Shown here: one piece after another, positions 1-9,527 of the stretch
Position numbering within the stretch: position 1 is the stretch's first letter
Layout: each line of letters starts with the position of its first letter
Assembly (NCBI GenBank): GCA_963714995.1
Contig: CAVQQP010000019.1
Span: 506,428 to 570,427, forward strand
DNA length: 64,000 nt
Source: Prado023 sp963714995
GTDB taxonomy: Bacteria > Actinomycetota > Actinomycetes > S36-B12 > CAIYMF01
Reading direction: 5' to 3'
The notes under the pieces: generated by a model
What the model saw: the letters and a program-made list of their open reading frames with translations, nothing else
Told to the model about the DNA's origin: nothing
The model's database searches: none
Program-made: the position numbers and the translations under genes

Positions 1-81
1 CCGGTCGACCTCGGCGTCCCCGGATGCCCCCCGGAGCCGGAGGCGATCGTCGCGGCGCTGCGCCGGGTGACCCAGCGATGA
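1..81 (+). CDS. NuoB/HyfI-like [4Fe-4S] small subunit, 3' end only
   Basis: The first 27 codons are open from the window edge to a TGA. They read as the C-terminal tail of the 20-kDa (NuoB, HyfI/HycG, hydrogenase small subunit) family: a V-P-G-C-P-P motif, then P-E-A-I-V and a short basic tail. In that family this Cys is the last ligand of the [4Fe-4S] cluster next to the large subunit. The stop overlaps the ATG of the next gene (ATGA), so the two are translationally coupled and this is the first visible gene of the hyf-like operon. The family assignment rests on this short motif plus the context. In the comparable Mycobacterium tuberculosis cluster the position is taken by Rv0082. Confidence 0.7.
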   Translation, partial: PVDLGVPGCPPEPEAIVAALRRVTQR

Positions 82-2093
82 GCCTCGTGCAGGCGGGCCT
101 GACCGCCCAGCTCGTCATCGCCGCCCTGGCCGTGCTCCTGGCGCTGCTCGCCCCGGACCGCCTCCGCTCCCGGCTGGCCGGGGGCGCGGCGGTGGCCCTG
201 GGGATCGCCGGTGGCGTGACCGGGGCTGCCGCGATGGCCGCACCGGGCGGGACCGGCGGCCTGCAGGTGCCCGTCGCCCTGCCGCTGCAGGCACCACTGG
301 ATCCGCTGATCCTGTCGCCCGACGCGCTGGGTGGGGTGTTCCTGCTCCTGGCTGGATCCGTCGTGGCGGTCACCGCGCTCTACGGGATCGGGTACGCCTC
401 CGGGGCGGCCGCCTCGCGCTCGGGGTGGGCCGCGTTCGCCGTCTTCGCGCTGGGCATGCAGCTCGTGCCCGCGGCCGCCGATGTCGTCTCGTTCCTGCTC
501 GCGTGGGAGCTGATGGCGCTCGGCTCGACGATCCTCGTCCTGGCCGACCATCGCCTCCGCGCCGCCGTGGTCCCCGCCACCCTCTGGTACGCCGTCATGA
601 CCCACCTGAGCTTCCTGCTGCTCCTGGGCGGGTTCGCGGTCCTGGTCGCCGCCGCCGACGGGACCTCGTTCGCCACGATCGCCGGCGCCGGGGTGACCGG
701 GGGCACCGCGAGTGTCGCGTTCGTGCTCCTGCTGGCCGGCTTCGCCACGAAGGCCGGCCTGGTGCCGCTGCACGTCTGGCTGCCGCGGGCGCACCCGGAG
801 GCCCCCAGCCACGTGTCGGCGGCGATGAGCGCGGCCATGGTCAAGATGGGCGTGTACGGGGTGCTGCTCGTCCTGCTTCGGCTGCTGCCGGGCGGGCCGA
901 GCTGGTGGGCGGTCCTGCTGCTCGTCCTGGGACTGGGCTCCGCCCTGTACGGGATCCTGCAGGCGTCCGTGGCCAGCGACCTGAAGGTCCTGCTCGCCTA
1001 CTCGACGACCGAGAACGTCGGCCTGATCCTCACGGCAGTGGCCGTCTCCGTGCTGCTCCACGGAGCATTCCAGCCCCGGGTGGCCGACGTCGCCCTCACC
1101 GCCGCCCTGCTCCTGGCGGTCAGCCATGCCGCATTCAAGACCGTGCTGTTCCTCGGCGCCGGGTCCGTGCTGCACGCCACCGGGGAGCGCAGCCTCGACC
1201 GCCTCGGCGGGCTGGCACCCACCATGCCGGTGACCTCGATCGCCTTCGGCGTCGCGGCGCTCGGCGCCGCCGCCCTGCCCATCACCTCGGGGTTCGCTGC
1301 CGAATGGGTCCTGCTGCAGTCCCTGATCCACGGCGACGGGGCCAACGACCAGCTGGTGGCCGTGGCCCTGCCCATCACCGTGTCCGTCGTGGCACTGACC
1401 GCGGGGCTGGCGCTGCTCACGTTCGTGAAGGCCTACGGGATCGCGTTCCTCGCCCGGCCGCGCTCGGAGGGGGCAGCCCACGCCCACGAGGCCGGGGCAT
1501 CGATGCGCGTGGCCATGCTCGTCGGCGCGGTGGCGGTGGTCGGCCTCGGCATGGCCCCCGGGCCGGTCGCCGTGGCCCTGGCCGATGCAGTCGGTGCGTC
1601 CGGGATCGAGGTCGTCGGGGCGCTGGGCGTCTCCCTGCCGGCGGTCTCCGCGCTGCTCAGCCCCGTGGCGCTGGTCCTGCTGGGCGTGGTGGTCGCGGTG
1701 CCCGTGGCGGTCGCGCAGGTGTCGGCGGCTCGCCGGGCCCCACGCCGTGACGTCGAGCTGGCGTGGGGGTGCGGGGGGATCCGGGTGAGCCCGACGATGC
1801 AGTACACGGCCACGTCCTACGCCGAGCCGCTGGTCCGGGTGTTCGACGACGCGCTGCAGCCGCGCCGCGACCTGGAGGTCACCCACGCCGATGAGTCGCA
1901 GTACCTGGTGTCCAAGGTCCGGTTCCGGCAGCGGGTGTCCGACGTGGTGGCCGACCGGCTCTACGACCCGATCGTGCGGGCGGCCTCCGGCCTGGGTGTC
2001 GCCGCCCGGCGGATCCAGAACGGCAGCATCCACCGCTACCTGGGCTTCTCGTTCACCGCGCTGCTGCTCGTCCTGCTGGCGGTGACCTGGTGA
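78..2093 (+). CDS. hyfB: HyfB-like proton-translocating antiporter subunit (NuoL/MrpA family)
   Basis: The product is 671 residues, almost entirely hydrophobic with more than 14 predicted membrane segments, and belongs to the complex-I NuoL/M/N proton-channel family as used in hydrogenase-4-type complexes. Family hallmarks are visible in the centre: a K-A-G-L-V-P-L-H-V-W-L-P-R-A-H-P-E-A-P-S stretch (channel Lys/His region) and a later Lys-containing S-H-A-A-F-K-T helix. The tail after about residue 560 is more polar and ends in a last membrane helix. I start at the ATG overlapping the previous stop; an in-frame ATG at 24 would add 18 residues but lies inside the upstream gene. The last bases overlap the GTG of hyfC. 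It should pump H+ or Na+ when the soluble arm transfers electrons. Confidence 0.85.
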   Translation: MSLVQAGLTAQLVIAALAVLLALLAPDRLRSRLAGGAAVALGIAGGVTGAAAMAAPGGTGGLQVPVALPLQAPLDPLILSPDALGGVFLLLAGSVVAVTALYGIGYASGAAASRSGWAAFAVFALGMQLVPAAADVVSFLLAWELMALGSTILVLADHRLRAAVVPATLWYAVMTHLSFLLLLGGFAVLVAAADGTSFATIAGAGVTGGTASVAFVLLLAGFATKAGLVPLHVWLPRAHPEAPSHVSAAMSAAMVKMGVYGVLLVLLRLLPGGPSWWAVLLLVLGLGSALYGILQASVASDLKVLLAYSTTENVGLILTAVAVSVLLHGAFQPRVADVALTAALLLAVSHAAFKTVLFLGAGSVLHATGERSLDRLGGLAPTMPVTSIAFGVAALGAAALPITSGFAAEWVLLQSLIHGDGANDQLVAVALPITVSVVALTAGLALLTFVKAYGIAFLARPRSEGAAHAHEAGASMRVAMLVGAVAVVGLGMAPGPVAVALADAVGASGIEVVGALGVSLPAVSALLSPVALVLLGVVVAVPVAVAQVSAARRAPRRDVELAWGCGGIRVSPTMQYTATSYAEPLVRVFDDALQPRRDLEVTHADESQYLVSKVRFRQRVSDVVADRLYDPIVRAASGLGVAARRIQNGSIHRYLGFSFTALLLVLLAVTW

Positions 2094-3040
2094 GCACCGC
2101 TGCCATCGCCCTCCTGCTCGTGGTGCAGGTCCTGGCCGCCGTCGCGCTGACGCCCCTGCTCGTCGGGGTGATGCGCCAGACCCGCGCCCGCATGGAGGGA
2201 CGGGCCGGCGCCGGCATCGGCCAGCCGTGGCGCGACGTGCGCAAGCTGATGGCCAAGGAGCCGCTGCGGGCGGCAGGGACCGGACCCCTGATGGCCGCCG
2301 CACCCCTCGTGCTGATGGTCTCCAGCCTGATGGTCTGCGCCCTGGTCCCGCTCGTCGGCACGCCCACGCTGCCGCTCATCCCCGACGACCTGTTCGTGGT
2401 CGTGTCGCTGCTGCTGCTGGGCACCGCGGCCCTGGCCCTGCTCGGCCTGGAGTCCGGGACCGCATTCGGCGGCATGGGATCCAGCCGGCACATGACCATC
2501 GCCGCCCTGGTCGAGCCCACCGTGCTGGTCGCCGTGTACGCGCTGTCCATCCCGGTCGGGACATCGGCGCTGTCGGCGATCGTGGCCGCCCGGGCATCCG
2601 ACCCCGCCATCGTGGTCTCCCCGGTGAGCCTGCTGGCGGTCGTGGCCCTCTCCATGGCGGTCCTCGCCGAGACGGGCCGGCTCCCCGTGGACAACCCGTC
2701 GACCCACCTGGAGCTGACGATGGTCCACGAGGCGATGGTGCTGGAGAGCTCAGGACGCGACCTGGCCTGGCTCGAGCTGGGCTCGTGGTTGCGGCTCACC
2801 GCCCTGCTCGGACTGGTGGTCAACCTGGTCATCCCCTGGGGGGTGGCCACGACCGCGACGGTGCCCGCGGCGCTCCTCGGGCTCGCTGCGATCGTGGTGA
2901 AGCTGCTGCTGGCCGGGGCGCTGGTCGCCGTGGTCGAGGTGTTCATGGCCAAGGTGCGGCTGTTCCGGGTCCCGGAGCTGCTGGCCGGATCGTTCGTGCT
3001 GGCCTTCCTGTCGGTCACCGCCTCCTCGCTGGTCGGGTGA
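2090..3040 (+). CDS. hyfC: HyfC/HycD-like membrane subunit (NuoH family)
   Basis: The product has 316 residues and about eight membrane segments. It belongs to the NuoH/HycD family that joins the membrane arm to the large subunit. The conserved cytoplasmic loop is present: A-E-T-G-R-L-P-V-D-N-P followed by T-H-L-E-L-T-M-V-H-E, the acidic loop that in complex I helps form the quinone/electron-transfer junction. G-M-G-S-S-R-H in the middle is also typical of the hydrogenase-associated branch. It starts at a GTG that overlaps the hyfB stop (GTGA) and ends 7 bases before hyfE. It corresponds to hycD (Rv0084) of M. tuberculosis. Confidence 0.85.
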   Translation: MSTAAIALLLVVQVLAAVALTPLLVGVMRQTRARMEGRAGAGIGQPWRDVRKLMAKEPLRAAGTGPLMAAAPLVLMVSSLMVCALVPLVGTPTLPLIPDDLFVVVSLLLLGTAALALLGLESGTAFGGMGSSRHMTIAALVEPTVLVAVYALSIPVGTSALSAIVAARASDPAIVVSPVSLLAVVALSMAVLAETGRLPVDNPSTHLELTMVHEAMVLESSGRDLAWLELGSWLRLTALLGLVVNLVIPWGVATTATVPAALLGLAAIVVKLLLAGALVAVVEVFMAKVRLFRVPELLAGSFVLAFLSVTASSLVG

Positions 3041-3047
3041 GGGCCTG

Positions 3048-3707
3048 ATGAGCGAGGACCTGTTCGCCTACCTGATCGCCACCACCACCGGCCTGCTGCT
3101 GATCACCGCCGTGCTTCAGGTGTGGCGGCAGTCGCTCACCGCGTCGATCCGGCTGCTGGCCGTCCAGGGGGCCGCCCTGGCCGGCCTGGTGGCCACCCTG
3201 GGCGTCGAGGAGGGCAGCGCCGAGGTGATCGGCGTGGCCGTCCTCGTGCTCGCGATCAAGGCCGTGGCCATGCCGTGGGCGCTGACCCGGACCGCCCGGG
3301 TCACCGGGGCCGTCCGCGAGGAGTCCCCCCTGATCAACCCCACGGCCGGCCTGCTGATCGCCGCCGTGCTCAGCGTCCTGGCCTACGTCGTCGCCGCGCC
3401 CATCACCGCGGCGGTGTCGGGACCGGCCGCCTCGGCGGTGCCGATCGGGCTGGCCCTCATGCTCACCGGCTTCCTGGTCATGCTCACCCGGCGCAGCGCG
3501 CTCTCGCAGCTGATCGGCTTCGTGATGCTGGACAACGGCATCGCCACCGTCGCCTTCCTCACCTCCGGCGGCGTGCCGCTGGTGGTCGAGCTGGGCGTGA
3601 CCCTCGACGTGCTCCTGGTGGTGCTCATCCTGCGCGTGCTCACCGGGCGGATGCAGCTGACCCACGGCGGCACCGACCTCGACGACCTCACGGAGCTCTG
3701 CGACTGA
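3048..3707 (+). CDS. hyfE: HyfE/HycP-like membrane subunit (hydrogenase-4 component E)
   Basis: A 219-residue, very hydrophobic protein with six to seven predicted membrane helices, of the HyfE type. These proteins carry a NuoK-like C-terminal half; here the second half has the matching pattern of helices with an internal R-R-S-A-L-S-Q-L-I-G-F segment and a conserved D-N-G-I. It ends in an acidic tail, D-L-D-D-L-T-E-L. The stop TGA overlaps the ATG of the next gene (TGATG), again showing coupled translation. The equivalent gene in M. tuberculosis is hycP (Rv0085). Confidence 0.8.
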   Translation: MSEDLFAYLIATTTGLLLITAVLQVWRQSLTASIRLLAVQGAALAGLVATLGVEEGSAEVIGVAVLVLAIKAVAMPWALTRTARVTGAVREESPLINPTAGLLIAAVLSVLAYVVAAPITAAVSGPAASAVPIGLALMLTGFLVMLTRRSALSQLIGFVMLDNGIATVAFLTSGGVPLVVELGVTLDVLLVVLILRVLTGRMQLTHGGTDLDDLTELCD

Positions 3708-5171
3708 TGACTGCCCTGCTCTGGATCCCGCTGGTCGTGCCCGCAGTGCTCGCCCTCGCCTGCGCGTTCCGCCCGCGCGACGGCTGGACCCGGGCCGCCG
3801 ACCTCGCCGCCGCGGTCGTGGTGCTCGGCACCGGGGTGGCCCTGCTCGCCGCCGTCGCGACCTCGGGGCCCCTGATCGGCGGCGGTGGCACGCTGCGCGC
3901 CGACGGGCTGACCGCCTGGCTGGTGACGACCATCGGGGCGGTGGCCGTGACCGCCCTGTGGGGCGGGCTCCCCCTGCGCGCCGACCGCACGGAGCCGGAC
4001 GGCCGCTACGCCGCCCTCGTGTGCCTGTTCCTGGCCGCGATGAGCCTGGCCGTGCTCGCCGACAACCTCGGGATCCTGTGGGTCGCGGTCGAGGCCACCA
4101 CCATCGCCACGGCCTTCCTGGTCGGCCACCACCGCGGCCAGCGCGCGCTGGAGGCCGCCTGGAAGTACGTGGTCCTCGGATCGGTGGGCGTGGCCATCGC
4201 CTTCCTGGGGATCGTCCTGCTCTACGCGGCCAGCGTCGCCGCCGGGACGCCCACGCTGTCGTGGGAGCTGCTCTCCAGCGGATCGATCCCGCTGGACCCC
4301 GACCTCACGCGCCTGGCCGTGGCCCTGGCCGTCCTCGGCTTCGCGACCAAGGCCGGCCTGGCGCCCATGCACAGCTGGCTGCCCGACGCGCACTCCCAGG
4401 CCCCCGCCCCGGTCTCGGGGCTGATGTCCGGGGTCCTGCTGTCGGTGGCCCTGTACGCGATCCTGCGGATCCAGGCGATCAGCGACGCCGTGATCGGTCC
4501 GGGCTTCCTGCGCGGGCTGCTGGTTGCCGCCGGGCTGCTGTCGCTGGCTGTGGCAGCCGCCCTGATGCTGGCGCAGCGCGACTACAAGCGCCTGCTCGCG
4601 TACTCCAGCATCGAGCACATGGGGATCATGGCCCTGGGCGCCGCCGTCGGCGGGACCCTGGCCACCACGGCCGTCCTGCTGCACATGCTCGGCCACGGGC
4701 TGGTCAAGGCCAGCATGTTCGTCGTCGCTGGGCGCATCCTCGCCGCCGAGGGCAGCAGCCGCATCGACGACGTGCACGGCCTCCTCGCGCGTCGGCCCGA
4801 CCTCGCTCGGCCCCTGCTGGCCGGCACCGCCGCCCTGCTCGGCTTCCCGCCCGTTCGTGCTGTTCTTCACCGAGGTGGCCATCCTCATCGCAGGCTGGAC
4901 CAACGGGCTCGGCTGGGCCATGGCCGCAGCCCTGGTGCTCCTGCTCGTCGTGTTCGCCGGGTTCAGCCGTCACGTGGCGTCGATGACGCTCGGAGTGCCC
5001 GCGGCGGATGCCGGCGATCCCGCGGACGCCGCGCAGCAGGACTCCACCGGGAGGGGGCGGCAGGTGCCCCTGCTCCTGGCCCTGGCAGCAGCCGTGCTGC
5101 TGGGATTCGCCGCCTGGCCCCTGGCGGAGCTGCTCACCGATGCGGCGGCGGTCCTGGCAGGTGCCCGATGA
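3707..5171 (+). CDS. hyfF: HyfF/HycQ-like antiporter subunit (NuoN/NuoM family), one frame break
   Basis: A second antiporter-like subunit, about 487 residues when repaired, with about 13 membrane segments. The NuoM/N hallmarks are clear: K-A-G-L-A-P-M-H-S-W-L-P-D-A-H-S-Q-A-P-A in the centre and a later G-H-G-L-V-K-A-S helix. The reading frame breaks near 4848-4852: the first part reads G-F-P-P-V-R and then nonsense, whereas dropping one C from the run gives G-F-P-P-F-V-L-F-F-T-E-V and continues cleanly to the TGA at 5171. That is the exact continuation expected for the family, so I treat it as one gene with a single inserted base. The stop overlaps the hyfG start (ATGA). It matches hycQ (Rv0086) in the mycobacterial cluster. 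Confidence 0.8.
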
Positions 5172-6682
5172 GCCGGCTGCACGTCACCGGGCAGGCCACG
5201 GTCCCCCGAGACCAGTGGGTCGCCGAGGCTGGGCTCCTGCTCGCCGACGGCTGGCGGCTGGCCCTGCTGGCCGCGCACGAGGACGACGACCGGATGCGCG
5301 TCGTCGCCAGCTTCCTGCGTCCCGTGGGCCAGCGGACCGAGCTCACCGTCGAGGTCCCGCGGGACGACCCCTGGATCCCGACGCTGGCCCGGATCTCCTT
5401 CTCCGCGGGACGCTTCGAGCGCGAGATCCGGGACCTGTACGGCATCACCCCGGCCGACCACCCGCTGCCCCACCGACTGGTGCGCCACGCCCACTGGCCC
5501 CTCGGCTACCACCCGATGCGCCGCGATGCCGACCCCGCTCCCCGGTTCAACCCCGATACCGACTCCTACCCGTTCGTCCCGGTCGAGGGTGACGGCGTCT
5601 ACGAGATCCCGGTCGGACCCATCCACGCGGGCCTCATCGAGCCCGGCCACTTCCGGTTCTCGGTGGTCGGCGAGACCATCCTGCAGATGAAGGCCCGGCT
5701 GTGGTTCCTGCACCGCGGGGTCGAGAAGCTGTTCGAGGGGCGCCCGCCCGCGCAGGGCATCGAACTGGCGGAGCGGATCAGCGGCGACACCGCCGTGGGC
5801 CACGCCCTGGCCTACGTCCTTGCCGTCGAGGACGCCCTCGGCATCGAGGTCGATCCCGGAGCCCGGGCGGTCCGCGCGCTCCTGCTCGAGGCCGAGCGGC
5901 TGTACAACCACGTCAACGACCTGGGCGCCATCGCCAACGACGTCGGCTACGGCATCGCGCACACGCACACGCAGCGGCTGCGCGAGCACCTGCTGCGCCA
6001 CAACAAGGCACTGACGGGGCATCGGCTGCTCCGCGGCGGGATCCGCATCGGCGGCGCCCACCTGGACCAGCAGCCGGACCTCGACCTGATCCGCCGCACC
6101 GCCGACGAGGTCGCCGAGATCGTCGCGATCACCCTGGACCACACGGTCGTGGCCGACCGCTTCACCGGGACCGCCGTGCTGACCACCGAGCAGGCTGGGC
6201 ACATCGGCACCCTGGGCTACGTCGCGCGTGCCTGCGGGATCCCCACGGATGCGCGCGCGGAGCACCCCACGATCGAGCTCGGCGACCCGTTCGCCCCGGT
6301 CCTCGAACAGGCCGGGGATGTGCTCGCCCGGTTCCAGGTCCGTGCCCGGGAGGTCGCCGCATCGGCCGCCCTCATCGAGGACCTGACCGCGCGGATCTCG
6401 GGCGCGGGTCAACCCGGCGCGGCAGTCGGCCGCGACGCAGTCGTACCGGGCGACCACACGGGCGCCCCGCGCGCGGGGCTCGGCGTCGTCGAGGCCTGGC
6501 GGGGGACGCTGGTGCACCGGGTCGAGATCTCCGGCTCGGGCCAGCTCGCCCGCGTCCGGGCGGTCGACCCCTCGTTCTTCAACTGGCCGGCACTGCCGGT
6601 CGCCCTCACCGACACGATCGTCCCCGACTTCCCCCTGGCCAACAAGAGCTTCAACCAGTCCTACGCCGGCAACGACCTCTGA
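5168..6682 (+). CDS. hyfG: HyfG/HycE-like large subunit without Ni-Fe cysteines
   Basis: The 504-residue protein fuses a NuoC-like domain (about residues 1-115, with the family motif F-E-R-E-I-R-D-L-Y-G-I at 83-93) to a NuoD/hydrogenase-large-subunit-like domain (about 145-504). In active group-4 [NiFe]-hydrogenases the metal is held by R-x-C-G-x-C near the start of that domain and D-P-C-x-x-C near the end. Here the first reads R203-I-S205-G-D-T208 and the second D467-P-S469-F-F-N472, so all four cysteines are replaced. The protein therefore cannot bind Ni-Fe in the known way and belongs with the 'energy-converting hydrogenase-related' (Ehr) type. The physiological electron donor and acceptor cannot be told from the sequence. 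M. tuberculosis hycE (Rv0087) is the positional equivalent. Confidence 0.85.
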   Translation: MSRLHVTGQATVPRDQWVAEAGLLLADGWRLALLAAHEDDDRMRVVASFLRPVGQRTELTVEVPRDDPWIPTLARISFSAGRFEREIRDLYGITPADHPLPHRLVRHAHWPLGYHPMRRDADPAPRFNPDTDSYPFVPVEGDGVYEIPVGPIHAGLIEPGHFRFSVVGETILQMKARLWFLHRGVEKLFEGRPPAQGIELAERISGDTAVGHALAYVLAVEDALGIEVDPGARAVRALLLEAERLYNHVNDLGAIANDVGYGIAHTHTQRLREHLLRHNKALTGHRLLRGGIRIGGAHLDQQPDLDLIRRTADEVAEIVAITLDHTVVADRFTGTAVLTTEQAGHIGTLGYVARACGIPTDARAEHPTIELGDPFAPVLEQAGDVLARFQVRAREVAASAALIEDLTARISGAGQPGAAVGRDAVVPGDHTGAPRAGLGVVEAWRGTLVHRVEISGSGQLARVRAVDPSFFNWPALPVALTDTIVPDFPLANKSFNQSYAGNDL

Positions 6683-6799
6683 GTCCGGGCAGGTGCCGGC
6701 CAGGCGCGCAGGGGGCGGGTGGTGCGTGCCAGAGTAGGAGGTGAAGGAGGGGCGATCGCCGGCAGCGGCGTGGTCGCGGCCCGATGATCGCAGCGGACC

Positions 6800-8056
6800 A
6801 TGTCCCACAACCTCAGGCAACGACCTCGGACTGCTCGGATCGCCGTCATCGGCGCCGGGGCCTCCGGGCTCTCGGTGGCCCACCACCTGCAACGCGCCGG
6901 GTACGACCGGGTGACGGTCCTGGAGCGGGAGCCCCGCGTCGGGGGCAAGTGCTCGTCGGTCCGGGTGGGCGAGCATGTCTACGAGCTGGGTGCGGTCTTC
7001 GGCTGCAGCGACTACCGCAGCACCCTGGACATCATGCGGTCGGTCGACGTCGAGACCGCGAAGATGGACGGGGGACACTGCTACGACGCCGACGGGCATC
7101 CGATGGACCTCGTCCCGACACGGCAGTACCCCCGACTCCTCTGGCAGCTGGCCACCTACGCCTGGCTCTCGCAGGTGAGGTACCGGCAGGTGAACGAGCC
7201 GGGCCTGGCGGGACTCGACGCTGACCTGCAGGTGCCGTTCGCGCAGTTCTGCCGGTCGCACGGGCTGTCAACGGTGGAGTCCCTCGTGGGCCCACCCCTC
7301 ACCGGCTTCGGGTACGGCTACGTCAGCGAGGTGCCGGCTGCCTACGTCCTGAAGTACCTGGACCTGCGCACCCTGGCGGCCGTGCGCGACCGGGAGCACC
7401 GCTTCATGTGGCCCGAGGGCGTCGAGTCGCTCTGGTCGCAGGTGGCGCTCCAGCATGACGTGCGCACGAGCACGAGGGTGATCCGGGTGACCCGCCGCGA
7501 CTGCGTGCGGGTGGAGACCGACCAGGGGGACCTGGAGTTCGATGCCCTCATCCTGGCCTCCCCGCTGGACGAGGCCCTGCACTTCCTCGACGCCTCACCG
7601 TCAGAGCGGAGCCTCTTCTCGGCCATCCGCTACTACGACTACTGGGTCCTGCTCGCGCAGACGAGCGGCCTGCCGCCGGAGGCCGGCTTCGTCCCCGCGC
7701 GCTTCGCCGCGGATCAGCGGGGGCACCTGATGCTCTGGTACCAGCGCTGGCCCGACACGCCGCTGGACACCCTCTACGCCCTCGGCGGTCCCGGCATGAC
7801 CCAGCAGACCGTTGCCGAGCTCCTCGCCGAGGACCTGCAGCGGATGGGAGCCACGCTCGAGCGCGTGGTGGAGGTCCGTCGGTGGCGGTACTTCCCCCAC
7901 GTGGGCCCGGGGACGATGGCCAGCGGCTACTACGAGCAGCTCGAGGGGCAGCAGGGCAACAACCGCACGTACTACGCCGGCGAGGTCATGTCCTTCGCCA
8001 GCATCGAGCTCTGCGCACGCTACTCCGAGGCCCTCGTCCGGCGCTTCTTCCTGTGA
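6800..8056 (+). CDS. FAD-dependent oxidoreductase (amine-oxidase/phytoene-desaturase fold)
   Basis: A 418-residue soluble flavoprotein. The N-terminus has the dinucleotide-binding G-A-G-A-S-G-L at residues 18-24, followed by an E-R-E-P-R-V-G-G-K-C stretch, the second half of the FAD site in the NAD_binding_8/amino-oxidase superfamily. The C-terminus has Y-Y-A-G-E-V, the conserved Gly-Glu/Asp that contacts the flavin ribityl chain. No signal peptide or membrane helix. An in-frame stop lies at 6785-6787, so the ATG at 6800 is the first possible ATG; a strong AGGAGG-like stretch near 6737-6750 is too far upstream to serve it. The next gene, a tyrosine phenol-lyase, follows after 66 bases on the same strand and may be co-transcribed. 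The substrate is unknown. Confidence 0.75.
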   Translation: MSHNLRQRPRTARIAVIGAGASGLSVAHHLQRAGYDRVTVLEREPRVGGKCSSVRVGEHVYELGAVFGCSDYRSTLDIMRSVDVETAKMDGGHCYDADGHPMDLVPTRQYPRLLWQLATYAWLSQVRYRQVNEPGLAGLDADLQVPFAQFCRSHGLSTVESLVGPPLTGFGYGYVSEVPAAYVLKYLDLRTLAAVRDREHRFMWPEGVESLWSQVALQHDVRTSTRVIRVTRRDCVRVETDQGDLEFDALILASPLDEALHFLDASPSERSLFSAIRYYDYWVLLAQTSGLPPEAGFVPARFAADQRGHLMLWYQRWPDTPLDTLYALGGPGMTQQTVAELLAEDLQRMGATLERVVEVRRWRYFPHVGPGTMASGYYEQLEGQQGNNRTYYAGEVMSFASIELCARYSEALVRRFFL

Positions 8057-8122
8057 CCCGCGCCCTGACGGCCCGACCGAGCCGACAAGCAACGTCCCGG
8101 TGGCCCGGAGCAGACTCGGGGC

Positions 8123-9521
8123 ATGACTGACGAACGCACAGGCCAGCGCCGCCACTCGTGGGCGGAGCCGTACAAGATCAAGATGGTCGAGCCGCTGCGG
8201 ATGACCACGCGCGCCGAGCGCGAGGCCGCGCTGACCGAGGCCGGGTGGAACACGTTCCTGCTGCGCAGCCGGGATGTCTACATCGACCTGCTCACCGACA
8301 GCGGCACGAACGCGATGTCGCAGGAGCAGTGGGCCGCGCTCATGCTCGGCGATGAGGCGTACGCCGGCAGCGAGAGCTTCTACCGCTTCGAGCGGGCCGT
8401 GCAGGACGTGTACGGGTACCCCTTCATGGTCCCCACCCACCAGGGCCGGGGCGCGGAGCACATCATCTCCCAGGTGCTCATCAGCGACGGCGACGTGGTG
8501 CCGGGCAACATGTACTTCACCACCACCCGGCTGCACCAGGAGCTCGCGGGGGGCACGTTCGTCGACATCATCATCGACGAGGCGCACGACCCGGCCAGTG
8601 AGCACCCGTTCAAGGGCGACGTCGACCTCGCGAAGCTGCAGGCAGTGATCGACGAGTACGGCCGCGACCGGATCCCCTACGTCAGCATCGCGGTCACCGT
8701 GAACATGGCCGGCGGCCAGCCGATGAGCCTGGCCAACATCGCGGCCGTCCACGACCTGTGCCGGGCGCACGACATCCCGCTGTACTGCGACATCACGCGG
8801 ATCGCCGAGAACGCGTGGTTCATCCGCCAGCGCGAGCCGGGCTACGCCGACGTCCCGGTCGCCGAGATCGTGCGGCGCATCTGCGACCTGACCGACGGGG
8901 CGTGGATGAGCGCCAAGAAGGACGCGCTGGTCAACATCGGCGGCTTCCTGGCCCTGCGCGACCCCGACGTGTTCGAGGAGGCGCGCAACCTGTGCGTGGT
9001 GTACGAGGGCCTGCACACCTACGGCGGGCTGGCCGGGCGCGACATGGAGGCGATCGCCCAGCGGCCTGCACGAGTCGGTCGACCAGGCGCACCTCGACGC
9101 GCGTATCGGCCAGGTGATCTACCTGGGTGAGCAGCTGCGCAGGGAGGGCGTGCCGATCGTGCTGCCCATCGGCGGGCATGCAGTCTTCCTCGACGCGGCC
9201 GGCTTCCTGCCGCACATCCCCCAGGAGGCGTTCCCCGGGCAGCGCCTGGCCGGCGAGATCTACCTCGAGGCCGGCGTGCGCACGATGGAGCGCGGCATCG
9301 TCTCGGCCGGCCGCGACCCGGAGACCGGCGACCACCGGCACCCGCGCCTGGAGCTCGTGCGGATCACCATCCCGCGGCGCGTCTACACCCAGGCGCACAT
9401 GGACGTCACGGCCGAGGCGGTGCTGTCGGTGTGGGACCGGCGTGCGTCCGTGCGCGGCCTGGAGATGACCTTCGAGCCGAAGTACCTGCGGTTCTTCCAG
9501 GCCCGCTTCCGCCCGCTGTGA
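8123..9521 (+). CDS. tpl: Tyrosine phenol-lyase (PLP beta-eliminating lyase), one frame break
   Basis: A fold-type-I PLP enzyme of the tryptophanase/tyrosine phenol-lyase family, about 465 residues when repaired, close to the usual length. PLP lysine: K266 in S-A-K-K-D-A-L-V-N-I-G-G. Two substrate-determining positions favour tyrosine phenol-lyase over tryptophanase: Thr133 in M-Y-F-T-T-T-R (Asp in tryptophanase), and the Arg of V-R-T-M-E-R-G-I-V-S (equivalent to Arg381 of the Citrobacter enzyme). It should cleave L-tyrosine reversibly to phenol, pyruvate and ammonia. The frame breaks at about 9061-9063: removing one C after G-C-C-C-A-G restores A-I-A-Q-G-L-H-E-S and a clean run to the TGA. 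Cytoplasmic, no signal peptide. Confidence 0.85.
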
Positions 9522-9527
9522 GCCGGT

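Noticed and set aside
5168..6682. Calling HyfG an active [NiFe]-hydrogenase or formate hydrogenlyase subunit
   Set aside because: All four metal-binding cysteines are replaced; no formate dehydrogenase or hydrogenase maturation gene is in view.
4970..7261. Long open frame on the minus strand across hyfG
   Set aside because: It is antisense to a clear family protein, has no ribosome site, and its composition is that of reversed high-GC codons.
8123..9521. Calling the PLP lyase a tryptophanase
   Set aside because: The Asp that marks tryptophanase is Thr here and the tyrosine phenol-lyase Arg is present.
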